Origin: JBJXHB01 sp046160725
GTDB lineage: Bacteria > Pseudomonadota > Gammaproteobacteria > Burkholderiales > Burkholderiaceae_C
Length of the DNA: 5,126 bases
Assembly: GCA_046160725.1 (NCBI GenBank)
Contig: JBJXHB010000476.1
Coordinates: 1-5,126, forward strand
Direction of reading: 5' to 3'
Shown: positions 1 through 5,126 of the stretch, in pieces
Numbering within the stretch: the first letter of the stretch is position 1
Layout of the letters: each line of letters opens with the position of its first letter
Position numbers and translations under genes: made by a program
The notes under the pieces: model-generated
Seen by the model: the letters and a program-made list of their open reading frames with translations, nothing else
Databases searched by the model: none
What the model was told of the DNA's origin: nothing

Positions 1-941
1 TCCGCCCCTCGCAGCTGCCCCGGCTGGTACCGCCGGGCTCGCCGCTGGGCTTGCTCAGGGCGCAAGCCGCCGTCTCGCTGGGCCTGGCGCCCGGCCTGCC
101 GGTCATCGCCGCGGCCGCGGACAAGGCCTGCGAGGTGCTGGGCTGCGGCGCGCTGGCGCCGCAGACAGCGCACCTGTCCTTTGGCACCGCGGCCACCATC
201 AACACCACGCAGCCCCGCTACCTGGAGGTGCAGCGGCTGCTGCCGGCCTACCCGGCAGCGTTGCCCGGTGCCTTCAACACCGAGATCCAGATCCAGCGCG
301 GCTTCTGGCTGGTGAGCTGGTTCAAGAACGAGTTCGCGCACCGCGAGCGGGCGCTCGCGGCCGAGCGGGGCGTCAGCGCCGAGTCCCTGTTCGATGAGTT
401 GATTGCCTCGGTGCCACCGGGCGCCATGGGCCTGACCCTGCTGCCGCACTGGTCGCCAGGCGTGCGCGACCCCGGGCCCGAGGCCAAGGGCGCGATCATC
501 GGTTTTGGCGACGTGCACACGCGGGCCCATGTCTACCGGGCCATGATCGAGGGGCTGGCCTATGGCCTGCGGGCCGGGCGTGACCTGATCGTGGCCCGCA
601 CCGGGCAGCCGATCACGCGCCTGGTGGTGTCCGGCGGTGGCGCGCAGAGCGATGGCGCGATGCAAATCGCCGCCGATGTCTTCGGCCTGGCGGCCGAGCG
701 GGCACAGGTGGCCGAAGCGTCGGCGCTGGGTGCGGCCATGCTGGCGGCCACCGGCCTGGGCTGGTATGCCGACGTGCCCGCGGCCGTGCAGGCCATGGCC
801 CGGCCCGGGCGGCGCTTCGAGCCGGATGCGGCCGCGGTCAGAACCTACGACGCGCTGTACCGGCAGGTCTACCGGCCGCTGTACCGGCGGCTGGAGCCGC
901 TGTACCGCCGCATCCGCGCCATCACCGGCTACCCGGCCTGA
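1..941 (+). CDS. FGGY-family carbohydrate kinase, C-terminal part (5' truncated)
   Basis: Cytoplasmic ATP-dependent sugar kinase of the FGGY family; the sugar cannot be named from this part. The frame is open from the left edge (first full codon at position 3) to TGA at 939-941, so the real start lies outside; the TTG at 51 is internal. About 312 residues are visible, against about 500 in a complete enzyme. The segment begins at the end of the N-terminal FGGY domain. The motif AAADKACEVLG holds the Asp (codon 120-122) that matches the catalytic base of glycerol and xylulose kinases, and LSFGTAATINTT is the phosphate-binding turn. The C-terminal domain shows PGPEAKGAIIGFGDVHTRAH, EGLAYGLR, and the nucleotide-binding VVSGGGAQSDGAMQIAADVF. 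A tyrosine-rich tail ending ITGYPA closes it. In this subfamily such kinases often sit near polyol or glycerol-phosphate oxidation genes, but none is visible here. No internal stop or frameshift is seen. Family is secure; substrate is unknown. Confidence 0.93.
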   Translation, partial: RPSQLPRLVPPGSPLGLLRAQAAVSLGLAPGLPVIAAAADKACEVLGCGALAPQTAHLSFGTAATINTTQPRYLEVQRLLPAYPAALPGAFNTEIQIQRGFWLVSWFKNEFAHRERALAAERGVSAESLFDELIASVPPGAMGLTLLPHWSPGVRDPGPEAKGAIIGFGDVHTRAHVYRAMIEGLAYGLRAGRDLIVARTGQPITRLVVSGGGAQSDGAMQIAADVFGLAAERAQVAEASALGAAMLAATGLGWYADVPAAVQAMARPGRRFEPDAAAVRTYDALYRQVYRPLYRRLEPLYRRIRAITGYPA

Positions 942-951
942 TGTTGCGCTG

Positions 952-973
952 CAGCCGGGCCGAGGCCTGGCTG
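952..973 (+). terminator. Hairpin in the convergent gap, probable terminator of the sugar kinase gene
   Basis: Arms 952-961 and 964-973 pair over 10 bp with one G:U wobble (957/968), leaving a very tight loop, effectively the tetraloop CGAG. The hairpin lies in the 40-bp gap between two converging genes, where a terminator is expected. The wobble is G:U in the rightward transcript but C:A in the leftward one, so it serves the sugar kinase better. No U-tract follows (the next bases are ACGCGCC), so it is not a textbook intrinsic terminator. Seen: hairpin and position. Inferred: function. Confidence 0.5.
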
Positions 974-981
974 ACGCGCCT

Positions 982-1398
982 TCAGCCCAGCGTCGCCAGA
1001 ACGCCGGTTGAACTGGCCTGGGCGGCCAGGCGGCCGTCGGGGTTGTGCAGCCAGGCCTCCATGAAGGCCACACGCTTGCCCCGGCGGACCACCCGTGCGC
1101 TGACCCGGCCCTCGCCCGGGCCGACCTTCTCGAAGAAGCTGACCTTGATCTCGAGGCTGTAGACCGTCTGGGTGTTGCCGGTGTCGTGCATCACGGCATG
1201 GGCCATGGCGGCATCCAGCCAGGCGGTGATGAAGCCGCCCTGGGCAATGGTGCCGTTGGTGTGGCAGTACTCGCGCCGCACGGTGAAGGCCGCCTGCAGC
1301 GTCTTGCTGTCCGCATCCCAGCCGGTGACGTGGAAGTGCCCCATCGACTCCTTCAGTGCCTGGCCGGAGCGGATGCGTTCTTCGAGGTCGTCGTCCAT
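982..1398 (-). CDS. PaaI-type hotdog-fold thioesterase
   Basis: Small cytoplasmic acyl-CoA thioesterase of the PaaI/4HBT hotdog superfamily, 138 residues, the usual length. Members hydrolyse acyl- or aryl-CoA thioesters and act as homotetramers. The hotdog signature spans about residues 44-69: YCHTNGTIAQGGFITAWLDA, with Asn48, Gly49, Gly54-Gly55 and Asp62 at the expected positions. The common His of the HGG motif is Gln53 here (QGG), as in part of this family. The second half (SLEIKVSFFEKVGPGEG, then FMEAWLHNPDGRLAAQAS) is the usual strand region. I chose ATG at 1396-1398 because the fold begins soon after it. The frame stays open far upstream, but that stretch overlaps the hydratase gene and is Ala/Arg/Pro-rich noise. 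No clear ribosome binding site is seen. It lies 59 bp downstream of the hydratase gene on the same strand and is probably its operon partner. It converges on the sugar kinase. Substrate unknown. Confidence 0.88.
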   Translation of the reverse strand: MDDDLEERIRSGQALKESMGHFHVTGWDADSKTLQAAFTVRREYCHTNGTIAQGGFITAWLDAAMAHAVMHDTGNTQTVYSLEIKVSFFEKVGPGEGRVSARVVRRGKRVAFMEAWLHNPDGRLAAQASSTGVLATLG

Positions 1399-1457
1399 GG
1401 TCAAGGCGCGCGGGTCGGGGAGTCGGGCATTGTCAACCGGTGCCACGTCGAGACGGC

Positions 1458-2270
1458 TCACTCGACGAACGACGCCGACACCGAGCCCAGCACGCCGAAG
1501 TCGGCCAGCACCTGGTCGCCAGGGGCCAGCGCCAGCGGCTGCATGCAGGTGCCGGTGGTCACGAACTGGCCGGCCTGCAGCGGCACGCCCAGCACCGACA
1601 GCGCATTCACCAACCAAGCCAGCGCAACCCGAGGGTCGCCCAGCACGGCCGAGCCGTCGCCTTGGCGCCGCAGGTGGGTCACGCCGCCGCGGCTGACCCG
1701 GCCATCCACGCGCTGAGCCCGCAAGCCCAGCGCCCGCCAGTCGGCGGTGCTGGCCGGTCCGAGCACGAACAGGTGCGCGCAGGCATCGTCGGCCAGCAAC
1801 TGGGCCTCGCCGGCGCGGACGAAGTCGGTGTAGCGCGAGTCCGGCACCTCCAGGCCGGGGTGCAGGGCGGCCACGGCGGCCAGTACCTCGTCCACGCCGT
1901 AGGGCACGGCGCGCGGCGCCAGGCTGCGGCCGAAGCGGAACACGAACTCCGGCTCGGCCACGCACATGGCATTGCCGGCCAGGGACAGGCGGGCACCGTC
2001 GCCATGCACTCGCCCCGCCAGAAGACGCCCCGGCAGCGGACCGTTGACGCCGATGTGGGCCTGGCCGGCGGCGCTGGTGGCGGCGATCTTCCAGCCCTCG
2101 ACGTCGGCACCGGCGACGTGGGGCAGCCGGGCCTGCACCGCATGGCCGGCAGCCGCATTGGCCGGGCGCAAGGCCGGCGGCAGGCCGTCCAGCTTGGTGC
2201 CGGCCTGCCAGTGCTGCCACAGCAGGCGGGCGGCGGCGGTGGCGGTGGCATCCGGGTCGGTGATGTGCAT
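1458..2270 (-). CDS. 2-keto-4-pentenoate hydratase family protein (MhpD-like)
   Basis: A 270-residue cytoplasmic enzyme of the fumarylacetoacetate hydrolase-like fold, hydratase/decarboxylase branch. MhpD-type enzymes add water to 2-hydroxypenta-2,4-dienoate in meta-cleavage pathways; related members are oxaloacrotonate decarboxylases or fumarylpyruvate-type hydrolases, so the substrate is open. Diagnostic parts: GWKIAATSAAGQAHIGVNGP (residues 59-78) with the conserved Lys61; AEPEFVFRFGRSL (105-117) with Glu106 and Glu108; HPGLEVPDSRY (137-147) with Glu141. These three Glu match the divalent-metal ligands of the family. A further conserved block reads LLADDACAHLFVLGP, and the C-terminus has AGQFVTTGTCMQP and GDQVLADFGVLGS. 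I chose ATG at 2268-2270, which gives the family length. An in-frame GTG at 2328-2330 would add 20 residues that look like noise. Neither start has a clear Shine-Dalgarno. It is first in a leftward unit with the thioesterase and divergent from the histidine kinase. Confidence 0.92.
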   Translation of the reverse strand: MHITDPDATATAAARLLWQHWQAGTKLDGLPPALRPANAAAGHAVQARLPHVAGADVEGWKIAATSAAGQAHIGVNGPLPGRLLAGRVHGDGARLSLAGNAMCVAEPEFVFRFGRSLAPRAVPYGVDEVLAAVAALHPGLEVPDSRYTDFVRAGEAQLLADDACAHLFVLGPASTADWRALGLRAQRVDGRVSRGGVTHLRRQGDGSAVLGDPRVALAWLVNALSVLGVPLQAGQFVTTGTCMQPLALAPGDQVLADFGVLGSVSASFVE

Positions 2271-2325
2271 GGCGGTGGGCGATGGTGGCGGCAAGAGGCC
2301 CGGATGATGGCGCAGCGGCCGGGAC

Positions 2326-2344
2326 GGCACCGTCGGCCGGTGCC
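2326..2344. repeat. Perfect inverted repeat GGCACCG-N5-CGGTGCC in the divergent spacer
   Basis: Arms 2326-2332 and 2338-2344 are exact reverse complements with a 5-bp loop (TCGGC). It lies 56 bp upstream of the chosen hydratase start and about 150 bp upstream of the histidine kinase start. It overlaps the alternative hydratase GTG at 2328-2330. It could be a dyad operator or a 5'-leader hairpin of the hydratase transcript. Short GC-rich palindromes are common in such genomes, so function is only a possibility. Confidence 0.35.
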
Positions 2345-2416
2345 ATGGATGCCGACCCGGCCCGCCGCAGACCGCTATGCGCCGCCGTCTCGCCCCACTT
2401 GGAGTCGTACTGGCCC

Positions 2417-2426
2417 CACCGTCCGC
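2417..2426 (+). repeat. Decamer CACCGTCCGC, copy 1: candidate regulator site ahead of the histidine kinase gene
   Basis: The decamer lies 66 bp upstream of the chosen histidine kinase start and recurs exactly at 4352-4361, ahead of the acyltransferase gene. The overlapping word at 2418-2427, ACCGTCCGCC, agrees with the Pseudomonas AlgR site ACCGTTCGTC at 8 of 10 positions, both differences being T-to-C. AlgR is a LytTR-family response regulator, as is the one encoded at 3530-4258. A near copy (CACCGTCGGC) lies at 2328-2337. Binding is inferred; the match could be chance in GC-rich DNA. Confidence 0.3.
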
Positions 2427-2492
2427 CTGGCGGCGCCAGCCCAGGCGCTATCGTCGGCCGTGGCCCGCCTGCACGACGACCCCGCCTTGCCC

Positions 2493-3542
2493 ATGCCGAT
2501 GCCGACCCGCGCTTTCGCGCTGGTGTGGGCCATCTTCTGGCTTCTGCTGGCGACAATCTCGGTGCAGGACCACCTGCGCCAAGGCCATGCCGAGCTGTGG
2601 CGCCCGCTGCTGGCTGAAGGCAGCAGCGCCTTGGTGGCCAGCGTGCTGATGGCGCTGCTGTGGCGCCACGTGCCGCGACTGGACCACCGGCTGGCCACGC
2701 CCTGGCGGTGGCTGCGCCTGCCGCTGGCCGCGATGCTGCCCGGTGCGCTGGGCTTCGTGCTGACGGTTCAGGCGTTGCGCTTCGGGGCCTACGCCTGCAT
2801 CGGCCAACCCTATGCGCACGACCCCTGGCCCGTGCTGCTGGCCTATGAGCTGGCCAAGTTCTGCATCTTCTACCTGCTGTTCGTCGCGGTGCTGTTTGGC
2901 CTGCGCTCGCATGCGGCGATGCAGGCCGAGCGCGAGCGAACGCTGGCCCAGCAGGCGCTGGCGCGGGAGGCGCAACTGCGCCAGCTGGCGCAGCAGATCG
3001 AGCCGCACTTCCTGTTCAACGCGCTCAACACCATCGCCGGCACGGTGCACGCGTCGCCCGACCTGGCCGACGACCTGATCACCCGCCTGGCCAGCCTGCT
3101 GCGGGCGTCGATGGCGGCCACGCAACGGCCCCTGGTGCCGCTGGCCGAGGAGCTGGAACTCGCCCGGGCCTATGCCGCGGTGATGCAGGCGCGGTTCGGT
3201 GACCGCGTCCGCGTGGCGTTCGAGATCGACCCGGCCACGCTGGCCTGCGCGGTGCCGGTGTTGCTGCTGCAGCCGCTGCTGGAGAACGCCTTCCGCCATG
3301 GCATAGAGCAGCAAGCCGGCCCGGCGCAGGTCGAGGTACGGGCCCGGCTTGAGGGCCATCGGCTGCGCTTGGCCGTCCGCGCCGACGTCGGCCGTCTCGA
3401 CCCCGCTGCGTCGGATGGTGTCGGCCTGGGCAACCTGCGGCAACGACTGCAGCTGGCCCATGGCGACGCGGCAACGCTGCGGCTGCAGGCCCTCGTGCCA
3501 GCCGGGACTGTTGCCCTGGTGGAGCTGCCATGCGCGTGCTGA
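2493..3542 (+). CDS. LytS/YehU-type membrane sensor histidine kinase
   Basis: Inner-membrane sensor kinase of the His_kinase (LytS-like) family, 349 residues, that should phosphorylate the response regulator encoded next. Four hydrophobic segments lie at about 8-24, 44-57, 74-97 and 115-137; there is no large periplasmic domain, so it may sense a membrane or small-molecule cue. A charged helix (141-168) leads to the H box QQIEPHFLFNALNTI with phospho-accepting His172. The ATPase domain has the N box LLLQPLLENAFRHGI (Asn265) and a G2 box GVGLGNLRQRL (309-319). The G1 box, usually DxGxG, reads ADVGRL (297-302): Asp and the first Gly are present, the second Gly is not. I chose ATG 2493 because the first membrane helix follows at once; ATG 2499 is equally possible, GTG 2460 less so. 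No Shine-Dalgarno is evident. It overlaps the regulator gene by 13 nt, which points to translational coupling. The stimulus is unknown. Confidence 0.92.
   Translation: MPMPTRAFALVWAIFWLLLATISVQDHLRQGHAELWRPLLAEGSSALVASVLMALLWRHVPRLDHRLATPWRWLRLPLAAMLPGALGFVLTVQALRFGAYACIGQPYAHDPWPVLLAYELAKFCIFYLLFVAVLFGLRSHAAMQAERERTLAQQALAREAQLRQLAQQIEPHFLFNALNTIAGTVHASPDLADDLITRLASLLRASMAATQRPLVPLAEELELARAYAAVMQARFGDRVRVAFEIDPATLACAVPVLLLQPLLENAFRHGIEQQAGPAQVEVRARLEGHRLRLAVRADVGRLDPAASDGVGLGNLRQRLQLAHGDAATLRLQALVPAGTVALVELPCAC
3521..3524 (+). promoter_or_regulatory. Ribosome binding site GGAG of the response regulator gene
   Basis: GGAG lies 5 nt before ATG 3530, inside the last codons of the histidine kinase gene. 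It is the only clear Shine-Dalgarno sequence ahead of a start in this window. It fixes the regulator start and supports coupled translation of the pair. Confidence 0.75.
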
Positions 3543-4258
3543 TCGTCGACGACGAGCCGCCCGCGCGGGCCCGGCTGCGCCGCCTGCTGGCGGTGTACCC
3601 GGCGGTCGAGGTGGTCGGCGAGGCCGGTGATGCTGTCCAGGCCCTGGCAGCGGTAGCGACGCTGACGCCCGACCTGCTGCTGCTGGATGTGCAGATGCCC
3701 GGAGGCAGCGGCCTTGACGTGGCGGCATCTCTGCCGGACCCGGCGCCGCGCATCGTCTTTGTCACCGCCTTCGACCGGTATGCGCTGCCGGCCTTTGAGG
3801 CGGCTGCGCTGGACTATCTGCTCAAGCCGGTGGACCCGGCCCGGCTGGCACGATCGGTGGCGCGCTGGGCAACGGCGCTGCCGGCGCGCGCGGCAGTGCC
3901 GTCCCCGCAGCGGCTGCTGATCGCCGACCGCGGCCGGACCTTGGTGATCGAGACCGCCGGCATCGTGCGGCTGGAGGCGGCAGACAACTATGTCGAGCTG
4001 CACACCCAGGCCCAGGGCCAGCCGCTGATGCGGCGCACCCTGGCCGCGCTGGTGGCCGATCTCGGCCCGCGTTTCGTGCGCATCCATCGACGCCATGCGG
4101 TGGCGGTGGACCAGGTGCTGGCGCTGCAGCCGCGCGCGCGCGGTGACGCGCTGCTGCGGCTGCACGACGGCACCGAGCTGCCGGTGTCGCGCGCCTTCCG
4201 CGCACCGCTGGTGCAGGCCTTGCAAGGCTGGCCAGCCGGCATCGCGCCGGACAGCTGA
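3530..4258 (+). CDS. LytTR-type response regulator (LytR/AlgR family)
   Basis: Cytoplasmic DNA-binding response regulator of 242 residues, the standard length for the family, and partner of the preceding kinase. The receiver domain (about 1-115) has the acidic pair Asp7-Asp8, phospho-accepting Asp53 in LLLLDVQMPGGSGLDV, Thr79 in VFVTAFDRYA, and Lys99 in YLLKPVD; all the key residues are present. After a linker, the LytTR domain (about 127-235) shows RLLIADRGRTLVI, IVRLEAADNYVELHT, LMRRTLAAL, FVRIHRRHAVAVDQV and LHDGTELPVSRAFR. LytTR domains bind direct repeats through a beta-rich fold rather than a helix-turn-helix. The start at ATG 3530 is fixed by a GGAG and by the family N-terminus. AlgR itself is the best-known relative, but the flanking genes do not justify calling this algR. 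Its target is unknown; its own operon and the downstream acyltransferase gene are candidates. Confidence 0.95.
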   Translation: MRVLIVDDEPPARARLRRLLAVYPAVEVVGEAGDAVQALAAVATLTPDLLLLDVQMPGGSGLDVAASLPDPAPRIVFVTAFDRYALPAFEAAALDYLLKPVDPARLARSVARWATALPARAAVPSPQRLLIADRGRTLVIETAGIVRLEAADNYVELHTQAQGQPLMRRTLAALVADLGPRFVRIHRRHAVAVDQVLALQPRARGDALLRLHDGTELPVSRAFRAPLVQALQGWPAGIAPDS

Positions 4259-4292
4259 ACCAGGTTGGTTGGCCATGCACGGGGTGGGTGGT

Positions 4293-4357
4293 ACGGTCCG
4301 CCGCGCCCCACCGGCCATCGCCTTCGCCACGGATGGCTGGCGGCGCGGCGGCACCGT
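4293..4357 (+). other. Strong 65-nt imperfect hairpin between the response regulator and acyltransferase genes
   Basis: Paired blocks from the outside in: 4293-4297 with 4353-4357 (5 bp), bulged C4352, 4298-4307 with 4342-4351 (10 bp), bulged C4341, 4308-4310 with 4338-4340 (3 bp), a 3-nt bulge at 4311-4313, and 4314-4319 with 4332-4337 (6 bp). That makes about 24 Watson-Crick pairs, almost all G:C in the outer helix, around a loop at 4320-4331. It begins 35 nt after the regulator stop and ends 15 nt before the acyltransferase ATG. It could terminate the two-component transcript, although no U-tract follows, or act as a leader structure that masks the acyltransferase translation start. The structure is seen; its role is inferred. 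Confidence 0.5.
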
Positions 4358-4361
4358 CCGC
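4352..4361 (+). repeat. Decamer CACCGTCCGC, copy 2: candidate regulator site ahead of the acyltransferase gene
   Basis: This is an exact second copy of the decamer at 2417-2426, ending 11 bp before the acyltransferase ATG. It overlaps the right arm of the 65-nt hairpin, and a related word, CGGTCCGCC, sits in the left arm at 4294-4302. A site this close to the start codon would more naturally repress than activate if bound by a protein. It may also simply be a by-product of the hairpin. Confidence 0.25.
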
Positions 4362-4372
4362 AGACTGCCGGC

Positions 4373-5126
4373 ATGAACACATTCACTCTGATCATCCCGC
4401 AGTCCCCGCCTGGCCCGGCCGGTACGCGCGCCCTGTTTCTGGACTGGCTGCGCATCGCCGCACTCGGCCTGCTCATCGTGTATCACGTCGGCGCCTACTA
4501 CGCGCGCTGGCCCTGGCATGTCAACAGCCCGCTGGCGGCGCAGACCGGCCCCTGGGTCGAGCCGTTGATGGGCCTGAGCGCGCCGTGGCGCATGAGCCTG
4601 CTGTTCTTGGTCTCCGGCGCCGCTACGGCCTGCATGCTGGTGCGCGACGGCGCATCGGCGGCGCTGCTGCGCGCACGGGCGCGGCGCTTGCTGCTGCCGC
4701 TGCTGTTGGGCGTGCTGCTGATCGTCGCGCCGCAGAGCTACCTGGAGGTGCGCGAGCGCTTCGGCTACAGCGGCGGCTTCGTCGACTTCATGCGGCTGTA
4801 CTGGGCCGGCCATGGCGGCTTTGCCGATGCCCGGGGCCGGCTGATCCTGCCGACCTGGAACCACCTGTGGTTCCTGCCATACCTGGCGGTCTACACCGCG
4901 GGCCTTTGGCTGTGGCTGCGGCGGCGGCCCGGGGCGCTGTCGGCGGCGGCCGCGGCCTTGCCGCAGGCGCTGCGAGGCTGGCGGCTGGCCATCTGGCCGC
5001 TGGTGGTGCCGCTGCTGTCGCTGCTGCTGGCGTCGGTTTTCGGCCGCAGCCATGCGCTGGTGGACGACCCGTCGTCGCATGTGCTGTATGCCAGCGCGTT
5101 CATGCTGGGCGCACTGCTGGCCGGCC
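4373..5126 (+). CDS. Membrane acyltransferase, Acyltransferase_3/OpgC-like, N-terminal part (3' truncated)
   Basis: Multi-pass inner-membrane O-acyltransferase of the type that acetylates or succinylates cell-surface glycans or other extracytoplasmic acceptors; the acceptor cannot be told here. The frame is open from ATG 4373 to the right edge: 251 residues of a protein that is usually about 350-400. The N-terminus has the family pattern RALFLDWLRIAALGLLIVYH, with Arg27 and His38 eleven residues apart, as for the essential Arg and His of OafA-type transferases. Hydrophobic helices lie near 28-44, 72-90, 104-119, 164-182, 207-225 and 236-250. Other conserved parts are FLVSGAA (78-84), an Arg-rich loop RARARR (100-105) before LLLPLLLG, and PTWNHLWFLPYL (160-171), seen in the MdoC/OpgC-like branch. 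The start has no Shine-Dalgarno and follows a strong hairpin. The frame is open upstream as far as the regulator stop, but contains only CTG/TTG as alternatives. It lies 114 bp downstream of the response regulator and may be in its operon or regulon. Confidence 0.88.
   Translation, partial: MNTFTLIIPQSPPGPAGTRALFLDWLRIAALGLLIVYHVGAYYARWPWHVNSPLAAQTGPWVEPLMGLSAPWRMSLLFLVSGAATACMLVRDGASAALLRARARRLLLPLLLGVLLIVAPQSYLEVRERFGYSGGFVDFMRLYWAGHGGFADARGRLILPTWNHLWFLPYLAVYTAGLWLWLRRRPGALSAAAAALPQALRGWRLAIWPLVVPLLSLLLASVFGRSHALVDDPSSHVLYASAFMLGALLAG

Larger units (their letters stand above)
2271..2492. promoter_or_regulatory. Divergent spacer between hydratase and histidine kinase genes
   Basis: This 222-bp stretch separates two divergent genes and should hold promoters in both directions. 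I see no convincing -35/-10 pair; the sequence is GC-rich and close in composition to the genes. It contains a perfect 7-bp hairpin (2326-2344) and a decamer (2417-2426) that recurs ahead of the acyltransferase gene. The histidine kinase frame is open across the whole spacer, so part of it could be translated if that gene starts at GTG 2460 or ATG 2349, but the residues encoded there look like non-coding translation. The role is inferred from gene layout. Confidence 0.5.

Noticed and set aside
844..926. Repeated tyrosine-containing codon pattern at the end of the sugar kinase, looking like a short tandem repeat
   Set aside because: The spacing of Tyr residues follows the usual C-terminal helix of this kinase subfamily, and the DNA repeat is imperfect, so it is explained by the protein.
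1356..2492. Plus-strand frame open for over 1.1 kb upstream of the histidine kinase, in phase with it
   Set aside because: It lies antisense to the well-supported hydratase and thioesterase genes, and its translation is Arg/Ala/Gly/Pro/His-rich without family motifs. Open antisense frames are expected at this GC content.
1399..2556. Long N-terminal extension of the thioesterase frame on the minus strand
   Set aside because: It runs across the hydratase gene in another frame, and the encoded residues are Ala/Arg/Pro/Gly noise. The hotdog protein has its normal length from ATG 1398.
4256..4372. The acyltransferase is in the same frame as the response regulator, separated by one TGA: possible readthrough fusion or broken fusion gene
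   Set aside because: Both proteins have complete family-typical ends at the boundary, and the spacer would encode no sensible linker. A shared frame has a one-in-three chance.
3170..5080. Minus-strand open frame of 636 codons antisense to the histidine kinase, regulator and acyltransferase
   Set aside because: Its Arg/Gln/Ala-rich, low-complexity translation has no recognisable domain, and it is antisense to three genes with clear family motifs. It is a GC-bias shadow.

Overview
The window is GC-rich (roughly 70% by eye), densely coding, and has the strong G/C third-position bias of a high-GC proteobacterium. The gene types fit a betaproteobacterium of the Burkholderiales (Rubrivivax/Leptothrix/Ideonella-like): a LytS/AlgR-type two-component pair, an MhpD-type hydratase, a PaaI-type thioesterase and an FGGY sugar kinase. 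The assignment rests on composition and gene content only. I see no tRNA, rRNA, CRISPR array, insertion sequence or phage gene.

Layout. (1) Positions 1-941, plus strand: C-terminal part of an FGGY-family carbohydrate kinase, cut by the left window edge. (2) A 40-bp convergent gap holding a compact hairpin, probably a terminator. (3) Positions 982-2270, minus strand: a two-gene unit transcribed leftwards, first a 2-keto-4-pentenoate hydratase-family protein and then a hotdog-fold PaaI-type thioesterase. (4) A divergent spacer of about 220 bp (2271-2492) with a small perfect hairpin; it should carry promoters for both directions. (5) Positions 2493-4258, plus strand: a membrane LytS-type sensor histidine kinase whose 3' end overlaps by 13 nt the gene for a LytTR-type response regulator. 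(6) A 114-bp spacer filled by a strong 65-nt imperfect hairpin. (7) Positions 4373 to the right edge, plus strand: the N-terminal 251 residues of a multi-pass acyltransferase of the Acyltransferase_3/OpgC-like type, cut by the window edge.

How the genes work together. The kinase and response regulator form a translationally coupled signalling pair. The acyltransferase just downstream is a plausible target: a decamer, CACCGTCCGC, occurs both ahead of the kinase gene and ahead of the acyltransferase gene, and it resembles the site bound by AlgR, a regulator of the same family. This is an inference. The hydratase and thioesterase fit catabolism of small keto-acids or acyl-CoAs, for example aromatic-compound breakdown, but the substrate cannot be read from the sequence. 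The sugar kinase appears to belong to a separate operon that lies mostly to the left.

Overall this looks like ordinary chromosomal sequence. The points most worth a second look are the incomplete ATP-binding G1 box of the histidine kinase, the long hairpin directly before the acyltransferase start, and the shared decamer. I found no convincing undescribed system.
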